Part shown: piece after piece, positions 4,534-11,856 of the stretch
Layout: each line of letters begins with the position of its first letter
Position numbering within the stretch: position 1 is the stretch's first letter
From: Dehalococcoidia bacterium
Lineage (GTDB): Bacteria > Chloroflexota > Dehalococcoidia > JAUYDP01
Direction: 5' to 3'
DNA length: 13,619 nucleotides
Assembly (NCBI GenBank): GCA_030691805.1
Contig: JAUYDP010000213.1
Location: 1 to 13,619 of the forward strand
Position numbers and translations under genes: made by a program
Notes under the pieces: generated by a model
The model's input: the letters and a program-made list of their open reading frames with translations, nothing else
What the model was told of the DNA's origin: nothing
Databases searched by the model: none

Positions 4534-4756
4534 GAAGCTTCCGCCGCTGAGACCAAGCAAGATCATTAGGGCCTTGGAGAGGGACGGCTGGTACGAGGTG
4601 AGGAGTAAGGGCGGCCATAGACAGTTCAAGCACCCTACCAAGGAAGGTCGAGTCACCTTGCCGGTTCATGGAAGCCACGAAGTAGAACCTTGGTTGTTGG
4701 ACAGAATAATCAAAGCGGCCGGACTAACTGCAGAGGAATTCAAGAGGCTCCTCTAA
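4526..4756 (+). CDS. hicA: HicA-family mRNA interferase toxin
   Basis: This 76-residue protein has the compact dsRBD-like HicA fold: helix PSKIIRALERDGW, strand YEVRSKGGHRQFKHP with the catalytic His (GGHRQF, His32), strand RVTLPVHG and a final helix PWLLDRIIKAAGLTAEEF. HicA cuts mRNA and tmRNA when not bound by HicB. The TTG at 4526 overlaps the mtnA stop by eight bases. No strong ribosome site is seen, so an internal start such as CTG at the RPSK segment is conceivable. It lies in the SAM/methionine operon directly before hicB, with an 11-base gap. No separate promoter is obvious. Confidence 0.88.
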   Translation: MAEKLPPLRPSKIIRALERDGWYEVRSKGGHRQFKHPTKEGRVTLPVHGSHEVEPWLLDRIIKAAGLTAEEFKRLL

Positions 4757-4767
4757 GGAGATGGACT

Positions 4768-5337
4768 ATGCTTAAGTACACCGTCTTACTGCGCAGGAAC
4801 GAAGAGGTTCCAGGGTACTCAGTGTTGGTGCCGCAGCTACCCGGTTGTTTCAGCCAAGGCATGACCGTGGAAGAAGCCTTGTTCAACGCAAAGGAAGCCA
4901 TAGAATGCCACTTGGAGGGTATCGCCGAAGACCGTGAAGACCTTCCAATAGAACGAGAGTCATTCCTGATAGCCACGGTTAGCGTCGAGAGTCCATCTAT
5001 CGCCGGCACATTAGATGAGCTGTTTGGAAGGTTACGGGATGACGTTGCCGCTCGGAGCAAATGTAGGATAGAAGCCAAGGCATTAGATGCCAAGGGGTAT
5101 AGTCTTGGCGCTCCAAAGATTTTCGCTCACGCCTTCAAGCGCCCCAGGAAGGGCGCGTTAGCGGTAACAACGAAGAGGGAGTGGGCAGACAAGGCCGGGG
5201 CATCTGTACTCGCTGATCGGCTATCCGAGAACGGGTATTTCACTTGGCCAGCTTGTCACTGGGATCTCAAAAGCGTTGAGACTGATAGCTATAAGAGGGC
5301 TGTGACCGCGCTTAGCAAGATATGCGCGATTCGCTAG
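4768..5337 (+). CDS. hicB: HicB-family antitoxin with long unknown C-terminal region
   Basis: Residues 1-73 are a HicB domain: MLKYTVLLRRNEEVPGYSVL, then the diagnostic VPQLPGCFSQGMTVEEALFN, NAKEAIECHLEGI and a closing strand FLIATVSVE. HicB binds HicA and usually represses the operon through a C-terminal HTH or RHH domain. Here residues 74-189 show neither. They hold a basic stretch AFKRPRKGALAV, then TKREWADKAGASVLADRL and a Trp/Cys-containing FTWPACHWDL, which I do not recognise. The protein is 189 residues against about 70-140 for common HicB. ATG at 4768 has AAGGAG (4755-4760) seven bases upstream. A longer in-frame start at 4690 lies inside hicA and is rejected. The frame is intact. Confidence 0.85.
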   Translation: MLKYTVLLRRNEEVPGYSVLVPQLPGCFSQGMTVEEALFNAKEAIECHLEGIAEDREDLPIERESFLIATVSVESPSIAGTLDELFGRLRDDVAARSKCRIEAKALDAKGYSLGAPKIFAHAFKRPRKGALAVTTKREWADKAGASVLADRLSENGYFTWPACHWDLKSVETDSYKRAVTALSKICAIR

Positions 5338-5403
5338 GGGGAGGGATGCTAACGTACGTTCATTCCTGGCACAAGCGAAATGGCGGGCTCAAGGCGACCG
5401 AAG

Positions 5404-6264
5404 ATGTCCAAAGCTAAGATCGGCATAATCGGCGGCTCTGGCCTCTACCAGATGGAGGGGCTGGAGGACGTGGAGGAGTTGCGTGTAAGCACTCCATTCG
5501 GTGAGCCCAGCGATTCCTTCACCGTTGGCGCCCTGGATGGGGTTCGGGTGGCCTTCTTGCCCCGCCACGGCAGGGGCCACCGCATCCTTCCCACCGAGCT
5601 ACCAGCCCGGGCCAACATCTACGCCTTCAAGTCCCTGGGAGTTGAGCAGATCATTTCGATAAGTGCCGTAGGCAGCCTGCGGGAAGAGCTGGCGCCCCTA
5701 CACCTAGTGGTGCCGGACCAGCTTATTGACCGAACCAAGAGCCGGGTCAACACCTTCTTCGGCGATGGCCTGGTGGCCCACGCGGGCTTTGCCGATCCCT
5801 TCTGCCCGGACCTGAGTAGGGACCTCTACCGGGCGGCTCAGTCGTCTAGCGCCATCGTGCACAAAGGTGGCGCCATGGTGGTGATGGAGGGTCCCCTTTT
5901 CTCTACCAGAGCCGAGTCGCTCCTGTACCGTTCCTGGGGCGCCAGTATCATCGGGATGACTGCCCTTCCAGAGGCCAAGCTGGCGCGAGAGGCGGAGATT
6001 TGTTACGCCACCCTGGCATGCGTCACCGATTACGACTGCTGGCACGAAGGCCACGATGACGTGACCATCGAGATGGTGGTGGCCAACCTCCAACGTAATG
6101 TGGAGGCTTCGAAATCCATCCTCCGTAGCCTGGTAGCGAATCTCCGGACCGACCGCCGTTGCGCCTGCGCGACATCGCTACAGAACGCCATCCTTACCGA
6201 TCGGGGGCTTATCCCGACTGAGGTCAGGGAAAAGCTCTCGCTGCTGATTGGCAAGTATGTCTAG
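5404..6264 (+). CDS. mtnP: 5'-methylthioadenosine phosphorylase family
   Basis: This 286-residue protein splits methylthioadenosine with phosphate into adenine and 5-methylthioribose-1-phosphate, the substrate of MtnA. Visible motifs are GIIGGSGLY (7-15), PRHGRGHRILPTELPARAN (53-71), SAVGSL (87-92), VMEGPLFSTRAES (160-172), IGMTALPEAKLAREAE (183-198) and TDYDCWHEGH (208-217), with the Asp residues that contact the purine. The EGP-FSTRAES and TDYDCW forms match MTAP rather than ordinary purine nucleoside phosphorylase. I chose ATG 5404 because homologues start just before KIGIIGGSG and AAGG lies nine bases upstream. An in-frame ATG at 5380 adds eight unconserved residues. The 66 bases after hicB hold no terminator. 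The stop overlaps the next gene. Confidence 0.92.
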   Translation: MSKAKIGIIGGSGLYQMEGLEDVEELRVSTPFGEPSDSFTVGALDGVRVAFLPRHGRGHRILPTELPARANIYAFKSLGVEQIISISAVGSLREELAPLHLVVPDQLIDRTKSRVNTFFGDGLVAHAGFADPFCPDLSRDLYRAAQSSSAIVHKGGAMVVMEGPLFSTRAESLLYRSWGASIIGMTALPEAKLAREAEICYATLACVTDYDCWHEGHDDVTIEMVVANLQRNVEASKSILRSLVANLRTDRRCACATSLQNAILTDRGLIPTEVREKLSLLIGKYV

Positions 6265-7339
6265 TAACCGGGAGTCCAGGGGGCCGGGTTCGGGCTACAA
6301 GGCGGAATTCAAGCCCGGCATGAGGGCGACGGCGGTGGGGAGCATGCCCCAAGCAGATCCCCAGGCGGCCTGGGAGATGGTCAACAACGCCCTGCCCGCG
6401 ATCCCAGTATGGCCGCAGCTCCCAAACCGTAGTTTTCGCGAGAACATGTACGTCCAGTACAGCGAGGGGTTTCCCGGCGTGGTGGTCCAGGGTGAAGAGA
6501 GGATATACGTGGACAGAGGCCGGAGCCTGGACGAAGGTCTGGAGCGTCTCTATCTGGCTTATCTCCAGAATGATCTGGATAGCTACGCCATCACCCCTCA
6601 GTGCGCTGCTGGGCTTCATCAGATGCTTTCGGCAGACCTGCGAGAAGCGGTGGCCGTAAAAGGGCAGGTCACCGGACCTATAAGTTGGGGCTTGTCGGTT
6701 ACCGACCAGGCCCGCCGTCCTATCCTTTACGACGAGGTCCTGGCGGATGCCCTGGCCAAGCATCTGCGCCTCAAGGCGGCCTGGGAGGAGCGGAGCTTGA
6801 GCGCCCTTAATCCCCAGACTATCATCTTCGTAGACGAGCCCTATTTAAGTGCCCTTGGCTCGGCCTTCGTCTCGGTCTCAAGGGAACAGGTTATCGGTTT
6901 GCTGGAAGAGGTGCTTGCGGGGATTCAAGGGCTAAAGGGGGTCCATTGCTGTGGCAACACTGACTGGTCGGTGCTGCTGGAAACTTCTATAGACATCCTG
7001 AATTTCGATGCCTACAACTACGCTGAGTCCCTCAGCCTCTACCCGGACCACGTCAGGGCTTTCCTGGACCGTGGAGGCATCATCGCCTGGGGAATTGTCC
7101 CTAACGAAGAAAAGGGCATCGAAGCGGAGACGGCGGAAAGCCTGGCCTCCCGTCTTGATGAGGCCATGGGACTCCTGGTGCGAAAGGGCATTAGCCGGGA
7201 TTTGCTCTCTAAACGCTGCCTGATAACCCCCTCCTGCGGCCTGGGCGGCCTCAGTCCGGCGCTGGCGGGCCGCGCCCTGCAACTGGCGGCTTCTCTTTCC
7301 AGCACTCTCAGAGCAAGGTTTGGGGGAGATGAAGCGTGA
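6257..7339 (+). CDS. Core MetE-like cobalamin-independent methionine synthase family
   Basis: This 360-residue protein is a single TIM barrel of the MetE C-terminal/UROD superfamily. Expected zinc ligands are visible as HCC at 230-232 (His230 and Cys232 in the His-x-Cys pattern) and Cys327 in TPSCGLGGLSP. KGQVTGPISWGL (135-146) and FVDEPYLSALG (191-201) are further family motifs. It lacks the N-terminal half of E. coli MetE (~750 residues). Short 'core-MetE' proteins of this type remethylate homocysteine using a methylcobalamin-protein or similar donor instead of methyl-tetrahydrofolate. That donor is family knowledge, not visible here. The ATG at 6257 overlaps mtnP by eight bases, and a TTG at 6248 is possible. 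The stop overlaps the kinase GTG. Confidence 0.82.
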   Translation: MSSNRESRGPGSGYKAEFKPGMRATAVGSMPQADPQAAWEMVNNALPAIPVWPQLPNRSFRENMYVQYSEGFPGVVVQGEERIYVDRGRSLDEGLERLYLAYLQNDLDSYAITPQCAAGLHQMLSADLREAVAVKGQVTGPISWGLSVTDQARRPILYDEVLADALAKHLRLKAAWEERSLSALNPQTIIFVDEPYLSALGSAFVSVSREQVIGLLEEVLAGIQGLKGVHCCGNTDWSVLLETSIDILNFDAYNYAESLSLYPDHVRAFLDRGGIIAWGIVPNEEKGIEAETAESLASRLDEAMGLLVRKGISRDLLSKRCLITPSCGLGGLSPALAGRALQLAASLSSTLRARFGGDEA

Positions 7340-8244
7340 GCCTCCTTGTCGTTGGGTCGGTTGCCCTGGACACCGTGGAGACCCCCTTCGGTAAGGCCGA
7401 AGAATGCCTGGGTGGCTCCGCAACCTATTTCTCTACGGCGGCCAGCTTCTATACACCGGTGAAGCTGGTTGCAGTAGTCGGAGAGGACTTCCCCCAGCAT
7501 CACCTGGACTTTCTCCGAGGCCGGCAGGTAGACCTGGCGGGCCTTCAAGTGGCTTCCGGAAACACTTTCCGGTGGTCCGGATACTACGAGTACGATCTGA
7601 GTACCGCCCATACTCGGGATACCCAGCTTAACGTCTTTGCCTCTTTCCATCCGGTGTTGCCTGAAGGCTACGGCAGTTGCCCGTTCGTGTTTCTGGCTAA
7701 CATTGATCCTGACCTTCAGATGGAGGTCCTGCGGCAGGTAAACAGGCCGAAGCTGGTGGCCCTGGATACCATGAATTTCTGGATCGAGAACAAGCGGGAA
7801 TCCCTAACCAGGGCCATTTCCATGGTGGACCTGGTGGTTATGAATGAGTCAGAGGCACGGGAATTTGGTGGCAGCCCGAGCCTGATCAAGGCTGCCCGCC
7901 GCATCCTGAGCCTCGGCCCTCGTTACCTGGTCATCAAGAAGGGGGAAGACGGGGCGGTAATGATAACGACTAACGGTTATTCCGTTGCCCCGGCCTATCC
8001 CCTGGAGGACGTGCGGGACCCGACCGGAGCCGGAGATACCTTCGCCGGCGGACTGATGGGCTACCTTGCCCTGTGCGGGGAGCCTTCGATGTCCAACCTT
8101 CGCATGGGGATGGTCCACGGCTCGGTTCTGGCCAGCTTTGCGGTGGAGGACTTCAGCCTGGAACGCCTTAAAACCCTCACCCATGACCAGTTGCGGGGTA
8201 GGGTAGAAGAGGTGAAGAGCTTCAATTGTTTTGTGGAGGAATAA
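7336..8244 (+). CDS. PfkB-family (ribokinase-like) kinase, possible adenosine kinase
   Basis: This 302-residue protein has the ribokinase fold: N-terminal VVGSVALDTVETPFG, glycine pair in CLGGSATYFSTAA (24-36), acceptor-side region, VMNESEAREFGG (168-179), KKGEDGAVM (201-209) and the anion-hole signature DPTGAGDTFAGGLMGYLA (228-245), with catalytic Asp234. The substrate cannot be read directly. Its place between a homocysteine methyltransferase and ahcY suggests phosphorylation of adenosine released by AhcY, which would pull that reaction forward. A role on a methylthioribose or other sugar is an alternative. The GTG start overlaps the previous TGA by four bases, with GGGAG (7323-7327) upstream. 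It ends six bases before ahcY. Confidence 0.85.
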   Translation: MSLLVVGSVALDTVETPFGKAEECLGGSATYFSTAASFYTPVKLVAVVGEDFPQHHLDFLRGRQVDLAGLQVASGNTFRWSGYYEYDLSTAHTRDTQLNVFASFHPVLPEGYGSCPFVFLANIDPDLQMEVLRQVNRPKLVALDTMNFWIENKRESLTRAISMVDLVVMNESEAREFGGSPSLIKAARRILSLGPRYLVIKKGEDGAVMITTNGYSVAPAYPLEDVRDPTGAGDTFAGGLMGYLALCGEPSMSNLRMGMVHGSVLASFAVEDFSLERLKTLTHDQLRGRVEEVKSFNCFVEE

Positions 8245-8250
8245 ATAGGA

Positions 8251-9525
8251 ATGACAACAGGGGCGGGCACTAAGAGCCACGTCAAAGACCTCGCGTTGGC
8301 GCCAAAGGGTAAGCTAAGGGTGGAATGGGCGGAGATGGAGATGCCCATCTTGCGGCTCATTCGGGAGAGGTTTCTAAAGGAGCAGCCCCTCAAAGGCTTG
8401 CGCCTTTCGGCCTGCTTGCATGTAACCACAGAGACCGCCAATCTCATTATTACCCTGAAGGCTGGCGGCGCGCAGGTAGCGCTTTGCGCCAGCAACCCCC
8501 TATCCACCCAGGATGACGTGGCTGCCACCCTGGTGGCCGACCACGGCGTCCCCGTGTTCGCCATCAAGGGAGAGGACACTCAGACCTATTACTCGCACAT
8601 CATCCGGGCACTGGAGCACCGCCCGCATTTCACCATGGACGATGGGGCGGACCTGGTGGCCACGATACATAAAGAACGAACAGACCTGCTAAAGGATATC
8701 CTCGCCGGCACAGAAGAGACCACCACCGGCGTTATACGTCTTCACCAGATGGAGGAGAGCGGGGCGCTTCGCTATCCCATTCTTGCTGTTAACGAGGCGG
8801 ATACCAAGCACCTCTTTGACAACCGCTACGGCACCGGCCAGAGCACGATAGACGGTATCACCCGTGCCACTAATGTGCTCTGGGCAGGTAGGAAGGTGGT
8901 GGTGTGCGGCTACGGCTGGTGCGGCCGGGGCATAGCCATGAGGGCGCGTGGCATGGGGGCGCAGGTAATCGTAACAGAGGTGGACGCCCTGCGGGCTATG
9001 GAAGCGGTCATGGAGGGATACCAGGTAATGCCTCTGTTGGAGGCGGCGTCTGTCGGCGACATCTTTATCACCGTAACCGGCGACAAGCACGTTCTGGACA
9101 AGCCCCACATGGACCGGATGAAAAACGGAGCGATCCTTGCGAACAGCGGTCACTTTAATGTAGAGATTAACATCCCGGCTTTAGGTGAGATGGCCAAGGA
9201 TCGCCGCATGGTGCGCGAATTTGTGGAGGAGTTCCGGATGCCGGATGGCAGAAGGCTTTTTCTTCTGGGAGACGGCCGGCTGATAAACCTGGCGGCGGCG
9301 GAGGGGCATCCTGCCAGTGTCATGGATATGAGCTTTGCTAACCAGGCCCTGGGAGCCGAGTACCTGGCAAAGCATTCGGCGGAGTTGAAGCCGAAGGTTT
9401 ACCCTGTGCCTAAAGCCATAGACCGGGACATAGCGCGCCTAAAGCTACGCGCTTTGGGAGTCTCGATAGATACGCTTACGGAGGAACAGGAGAGATATTT
9501 GGCCAGTTGGGAAATGGGTACATAA
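8251..9525 (+). CDS. ahcY: Adenosylhomocysteinase (S-adenosyl-L-homocysteine hydrolase)
   Basis: This 424-residue cytosolic NAD+-dependent enzyme hydrolyses S-adenosylhomocysteine to adenosine and homocysteine, removing product inhibition of methyltransferases. Motifs include LHVTTETANLIITLKAGGA (56-74), SNPLSTQDDVAATL (81-94), MDDGADL (129-135), the substrate and catalytic segment NEADTKHLFDNRYGTGQS (181-198) and the NAD-binding VVVCGYGWCGRGIA (216-229). The C-terminus ends soon after QERYLASW. The KPDHYRY tail of E. coli/eukaryote-type enzymes is absent, as in archaeal and Thermotoga-type forms. ATG at 8251 has GGAGGA (8235-8240) upstream. The gene lies between the kinase and metK in the SAM-riboswitch operon. 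Confidence 0.96.
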   Translation: MTTGAGTKSHVKDLALAPKGKLRVEWAEMEMPILRLIRERFLKEQPLKGLRLSACLHVTTETANLIITLKAGGAQVALCASNPLSTQDDVAATLVADHGVPVFAIKGEDTQTYYSHIIRALEHRPHFTMDDGADLVATIHKERTDLLKDILAGTEETTTGVIRLHQMEESGALRYPILAVNEADTKHLFDNRYGTGQSTIDGITRATNVLWAGRKVVVCGYGWCGRGIAMRARGMGAQVIVTEVDALRAMEAVMEGYQVMPLLEAASVGDIFITVTGDKHVLDKPHMDRMKNGAILANSGHFNVEINIPALGEMAKDRRMVREFVEEFRMPDGRRLFLLGDGRLINLAAAEGHPASVMDMSFANQALGAEYLAKHSAELKPKVYPVPKAIDRDIARLKLRALGVSIDTLTEEQERYLASWEMGT

Positions 9526-9547
9526 AATAGGGTAAGGAGGGAAAGCA

Positions 9548-10792
9548 GTGGCACTAAACTTTTTGCAGGCCCCCCAGGCCTACTTCACTTCGGAGTCCGT
9601 CACCGAGGGTCATCCGGATAAGATCTGCGACCAGATATCCGACGCTATTCTGGACGCCATAATCGCGGACGACCCCGATGCCCGTGTGGCGTGCGAGACG
9701 TCCACCACTACGGGGTTGGTTCTTGTTATCGGAGAGATTACCACCAGCACCTACGTAGACATGGCCGGCATAGTGCGGAAGGTGGTTAAGGACATTGGGT
9801 ATACCAGGGCGAAGTACGGCTTTGACGGGGATACCTGCGCCGTCCTTACCTCCATTGACAAGCAGTCACCGGATATCGCGCAAGGGGTTGACAAGGCCCT
9901 GGAAGCCAAATTGGGGGAGATGTCGGACTCCGCAATAGAGGCCATCGGGGCTGGAGACCAGGGTATGGTCTTCGGGTTTGCTTGCAACGAGACTCCTGAG
10001 CTGATGCCCATGCCCATAATGATGGCCCACAAGCTCGCCAAACGGTTGGCCCAGACCCGCAAGGACAAAGCCCTGCACTACCTGCGTCCGGACGGCAAGT
10101 CCCAGGTGACTGTGGAATACAGCTATGGCAAGCCGTGCCGGGTGGATACAGTGGTGATATCGGCGCAGCACAATCCTGACGTTCAATACGAGCAGCTCAA
10201 GCACGATATCATCGAGATGGTTATCCGTGAAGTTATTCCTTCGGAGATGCTGGACGAGAGGACCAAGTACTACATCAATCCTACCGGCCGGTTCGTAACC
10301 GGCGGGCCGCTGGGGGATGCGGGGCTTACCGGCCGGAAGATAATAGTGGACACCTATGGCGGCATGGCCCGCCACGGGGGTGGGGCTTTTTCGGGAAAGG
10401 ACCCCACGAAAGTTGACCGGTCTGGGGCGTACATGTGCCGCTACGTGGCAAAGAACGTGGTAGCGGCGGGACTGGCCGACCGCTTCGAAATCCAGGTGTC
10501 CTACGCCATTGGTGTGGCTAAGCCGCTGGCGATCATGGTCGAGACCTTTGGCACCGGCAAGGTGCCAGATGCTATCATCACCGATCTCATCAAGAAGCAT
10601 TTCGACTTTCGCCCGGCGGCCATTATTCAGAACCTGCGCCTCCGGCGGCCCATTTACCGGGCCACTGCGGCCTACGGACACTTCGGACGCACCGATATTG
10701 ATGCGCCCTGGGAGGTAACCGATAAAGCCGAGATTCTCAGGCAAGAGGCCGGTCTTGGCGCTGAAGCTGTCGAGACAAGAGCGAAAAAATAG
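9548..10792 (+). CDS. metK: S-adenosylmethionine synthetase
   Basis: This 414-residue enzyme makes SAM from methionine and ATP, with tripolyphosphate hydrolysis. The N-terminus contains FTSESVTEGHPDKICDQISD (residues 13-32). The ATP-binding motif GAGDQGMVFGFA and the P-loop-like GGGAFSGKDPTKVDRSGAY are both intact, as is TYGGMARHGGG. Length is close to the usual ~390-410. GTG at 9548 is preceded at seven bases by AAGGAGG, the best ribosome site in the operon. This is the product-forming enzyme of the cycle that the upstream riboswitch senses, so it should be repressed by its own product. A 22-base gap follows ahcY. Confidence 0.97.
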   Translation: MALNFLQAPQAYFTSESVTEGHPDKICDQISDAILDAIIADDPDARVACETSTTTGLVLVIGEITTSTYVDMAGIVRKVVKDIGYTRAKYGFDGDTCAVLTSIDKQSPDIAQGVDKALEAKLGEMSDSAIEAIGAGDQGMVFGFACNETPELMPMPIMMAHKLAKRLAQTRKDKALHYLRPDGKSQVTVEYSYGKPCRVDTVVISAQHNPDVQYEQLKHDIIEMVIREVIPSEMLDERTKYYINPTGRFVTGGPLGDAGLTGRKIIVDTYGGMARHGGGAFSGKDPTKVDRSGAYMCRYVAKNVVAAGLADRFEIQVSYAIGVAKPLAIMVETFGTGKVPDAIITDLIKKHFDFRPAAIIQNLRLRRPIYRATAAYGHFGRTDIDAPWEVTDKAEILRQEAGLGAEAVETRAKK

Positions 10793-10813
10793 TATCTTTA
10801 GACTAAGGACACC

Positions 10814-11803
10814 CTGAAAGCGTTAATTACCGGCATAACTGGCTTCGTCGGCAGCCACCTGGCCGAATACTTGATTGGCCAGGGACTAGAGGTTGTTGGC
10901 GTTGCAAAGTGGGACCCGGTCTCTAAAGTGGGAATTTCTTCCCGCGGTTTATTTATTCCTGCCGACCTGAAGAAAGCCGGCCCGATAGCTCGGATCCTCA
11001 ACGAGGTAAGACCCGACCTGGTGTTTCATCTAGCGGCCCAGGCCCATGTTCCAACGTCCTGGGCCGATCCGGCGGGGACAATTGTGGATAATATCCTCTT
11101 TGAGTTGAATGTTTTAGAGGGGATTCTCAAGGCCGGGCTGGATTGCCCGGTCCTTATCCCCGGCTCAAATGAAGAATACGGATATATTCGGCCGGATGAG
11201 TTGCCGGTCCGCGAGGACCATCCGCTCCGACCTACCAATCCCTATGCAGTAAGTAAGGTGGCCCAGGACATGCTGGCTTACCAGTACTCCGTGGCCTGGG
11301 GCCTCAAGTGCATTCGCATCCGTGCCTTCAATCATACCGGGCCGGGGCAGGCGCCGTCATACGTGGTGCCATCTCTAGCCAAGCAAGTCGCAGAAGCCGA
11401 AGCCGGGCTATCCCGCCCGGAAGTGAGGGTTGGGAACCTGGAAGTCCAAAGGGATTTTACGGATGTACGGGATGTGGTTCGGGCATATTATCTAGCGCTG
11501 TTGCGCTGTGAGCCAGGGGAGGTTTATAATCTGGGTTCGGGCCGGGCGGTGTCCATCAGCCAGGTTCTGAACACTTTTCTGGCTCAGAGCAGAATTCCCC
11601 TTCAGGTGGTAAGGGAGGAGGCCCGTTTGCGCTCCTGGGATACTCCGGTTTCTGTATGTGACGCTACCAGGTTCCGGTCTACGACGGGCTGGACGCCGGA
11701 GATACCTTTGGAGCAAACGCTAGCCGATGTGCTGGAATATTGGAGGCAAGAAGTGTCTCGCCGCAGGACCAGCGGCAAACCAGATTCCCGCAAGAAACGG
11801 TAA
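10814..11803 (+). CDS. NAD(P)-dependent epimerase/dehydratase, GDP-6-deoxy-D-mannose reductase-like
   Basis: This extended SDR protein has 329 residues if it starts at CTG 10814. The nucleotide-binding GITGFVG (7-13) lies directly after MKALIT. The active-site segments SNEEYG (118-123) and YAVSK (144-148) are present. FNHTGPGQAPSYVVPSLAKQ, VGNLEVQRDFTDVRDVVRAYY and EVYNLGSGRAVSI match GDP-4-dehydro-6-deoxy-D-mannose reductase and its relative GDP-mannose 4,6-dehydratase. The role would be deoxysugar nucleotide synthesis for surface glycans. AAGGA (10805-10809) is four bases before the CTG. An in-frame TAG at 10799 bars a longer start, and the first conventional start (TTG 10871) would delete the NAD-binding loop. 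It is the first gene in the row without an obvious link to methionine. Confidence 0.85.
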   Translation: MKALITGITGFVGSHLAEYLIGQGLEVVGVAKWDPVSKVGISSRGLFIPADLKKAGPIARILNEVRPDLVFHLAAQAHVPTSWADPAGTIVDNILFELNVLEGILKAGLDCPVLIPGSNEEYGYIRPDELPVREDHPLRPTNPYAVSKVAQDMLAYQYSVAWGLKCIRIRAFNHTGPGQAPSYVVPSLAKQVAEAEAGLSRPEVRVGNLEVQRDFTDVRDVVRAYYLALLRCEPGEVYNLGSGRAVSISQVLNTFLAQSRIPLQVVREEARLRSWDTPVSVCDATRFRSTTGWTPEIPLEQTLADVLEYWRQEVSRRRTSGKPDSRKKR

Positions 11804-11856
11804 GAACCGGGTTGCCCGTCCGGTAATATATTTAAGACTAAACCACGAGGAAGAAC

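Noticed and set aside
4690..4767. Extension of hicB upstream to 4690
   Set aside because: It lies inside hicA in another frame; ATG 4768 has a good ribosome site and starts the HicB domain.
5380..5403. ATG at 5380 as the start of mtnP
   Set aside because: It adds eight residues before the conserved N-terminus and has no ribosome site.
9866..10744. Long minus-strand frame (292 codons) opposite metK
   Set aside because: It mirrors metK codon structure, has no recognisable domain, and metK itself is certain.
11806..11830. ACCGG...CCGGT hairpin after the SDR gene as a terminator
   Set aside because: The stem is only five pairs with a nine-base loop and is followed by AT-rich sequence without a T-run.
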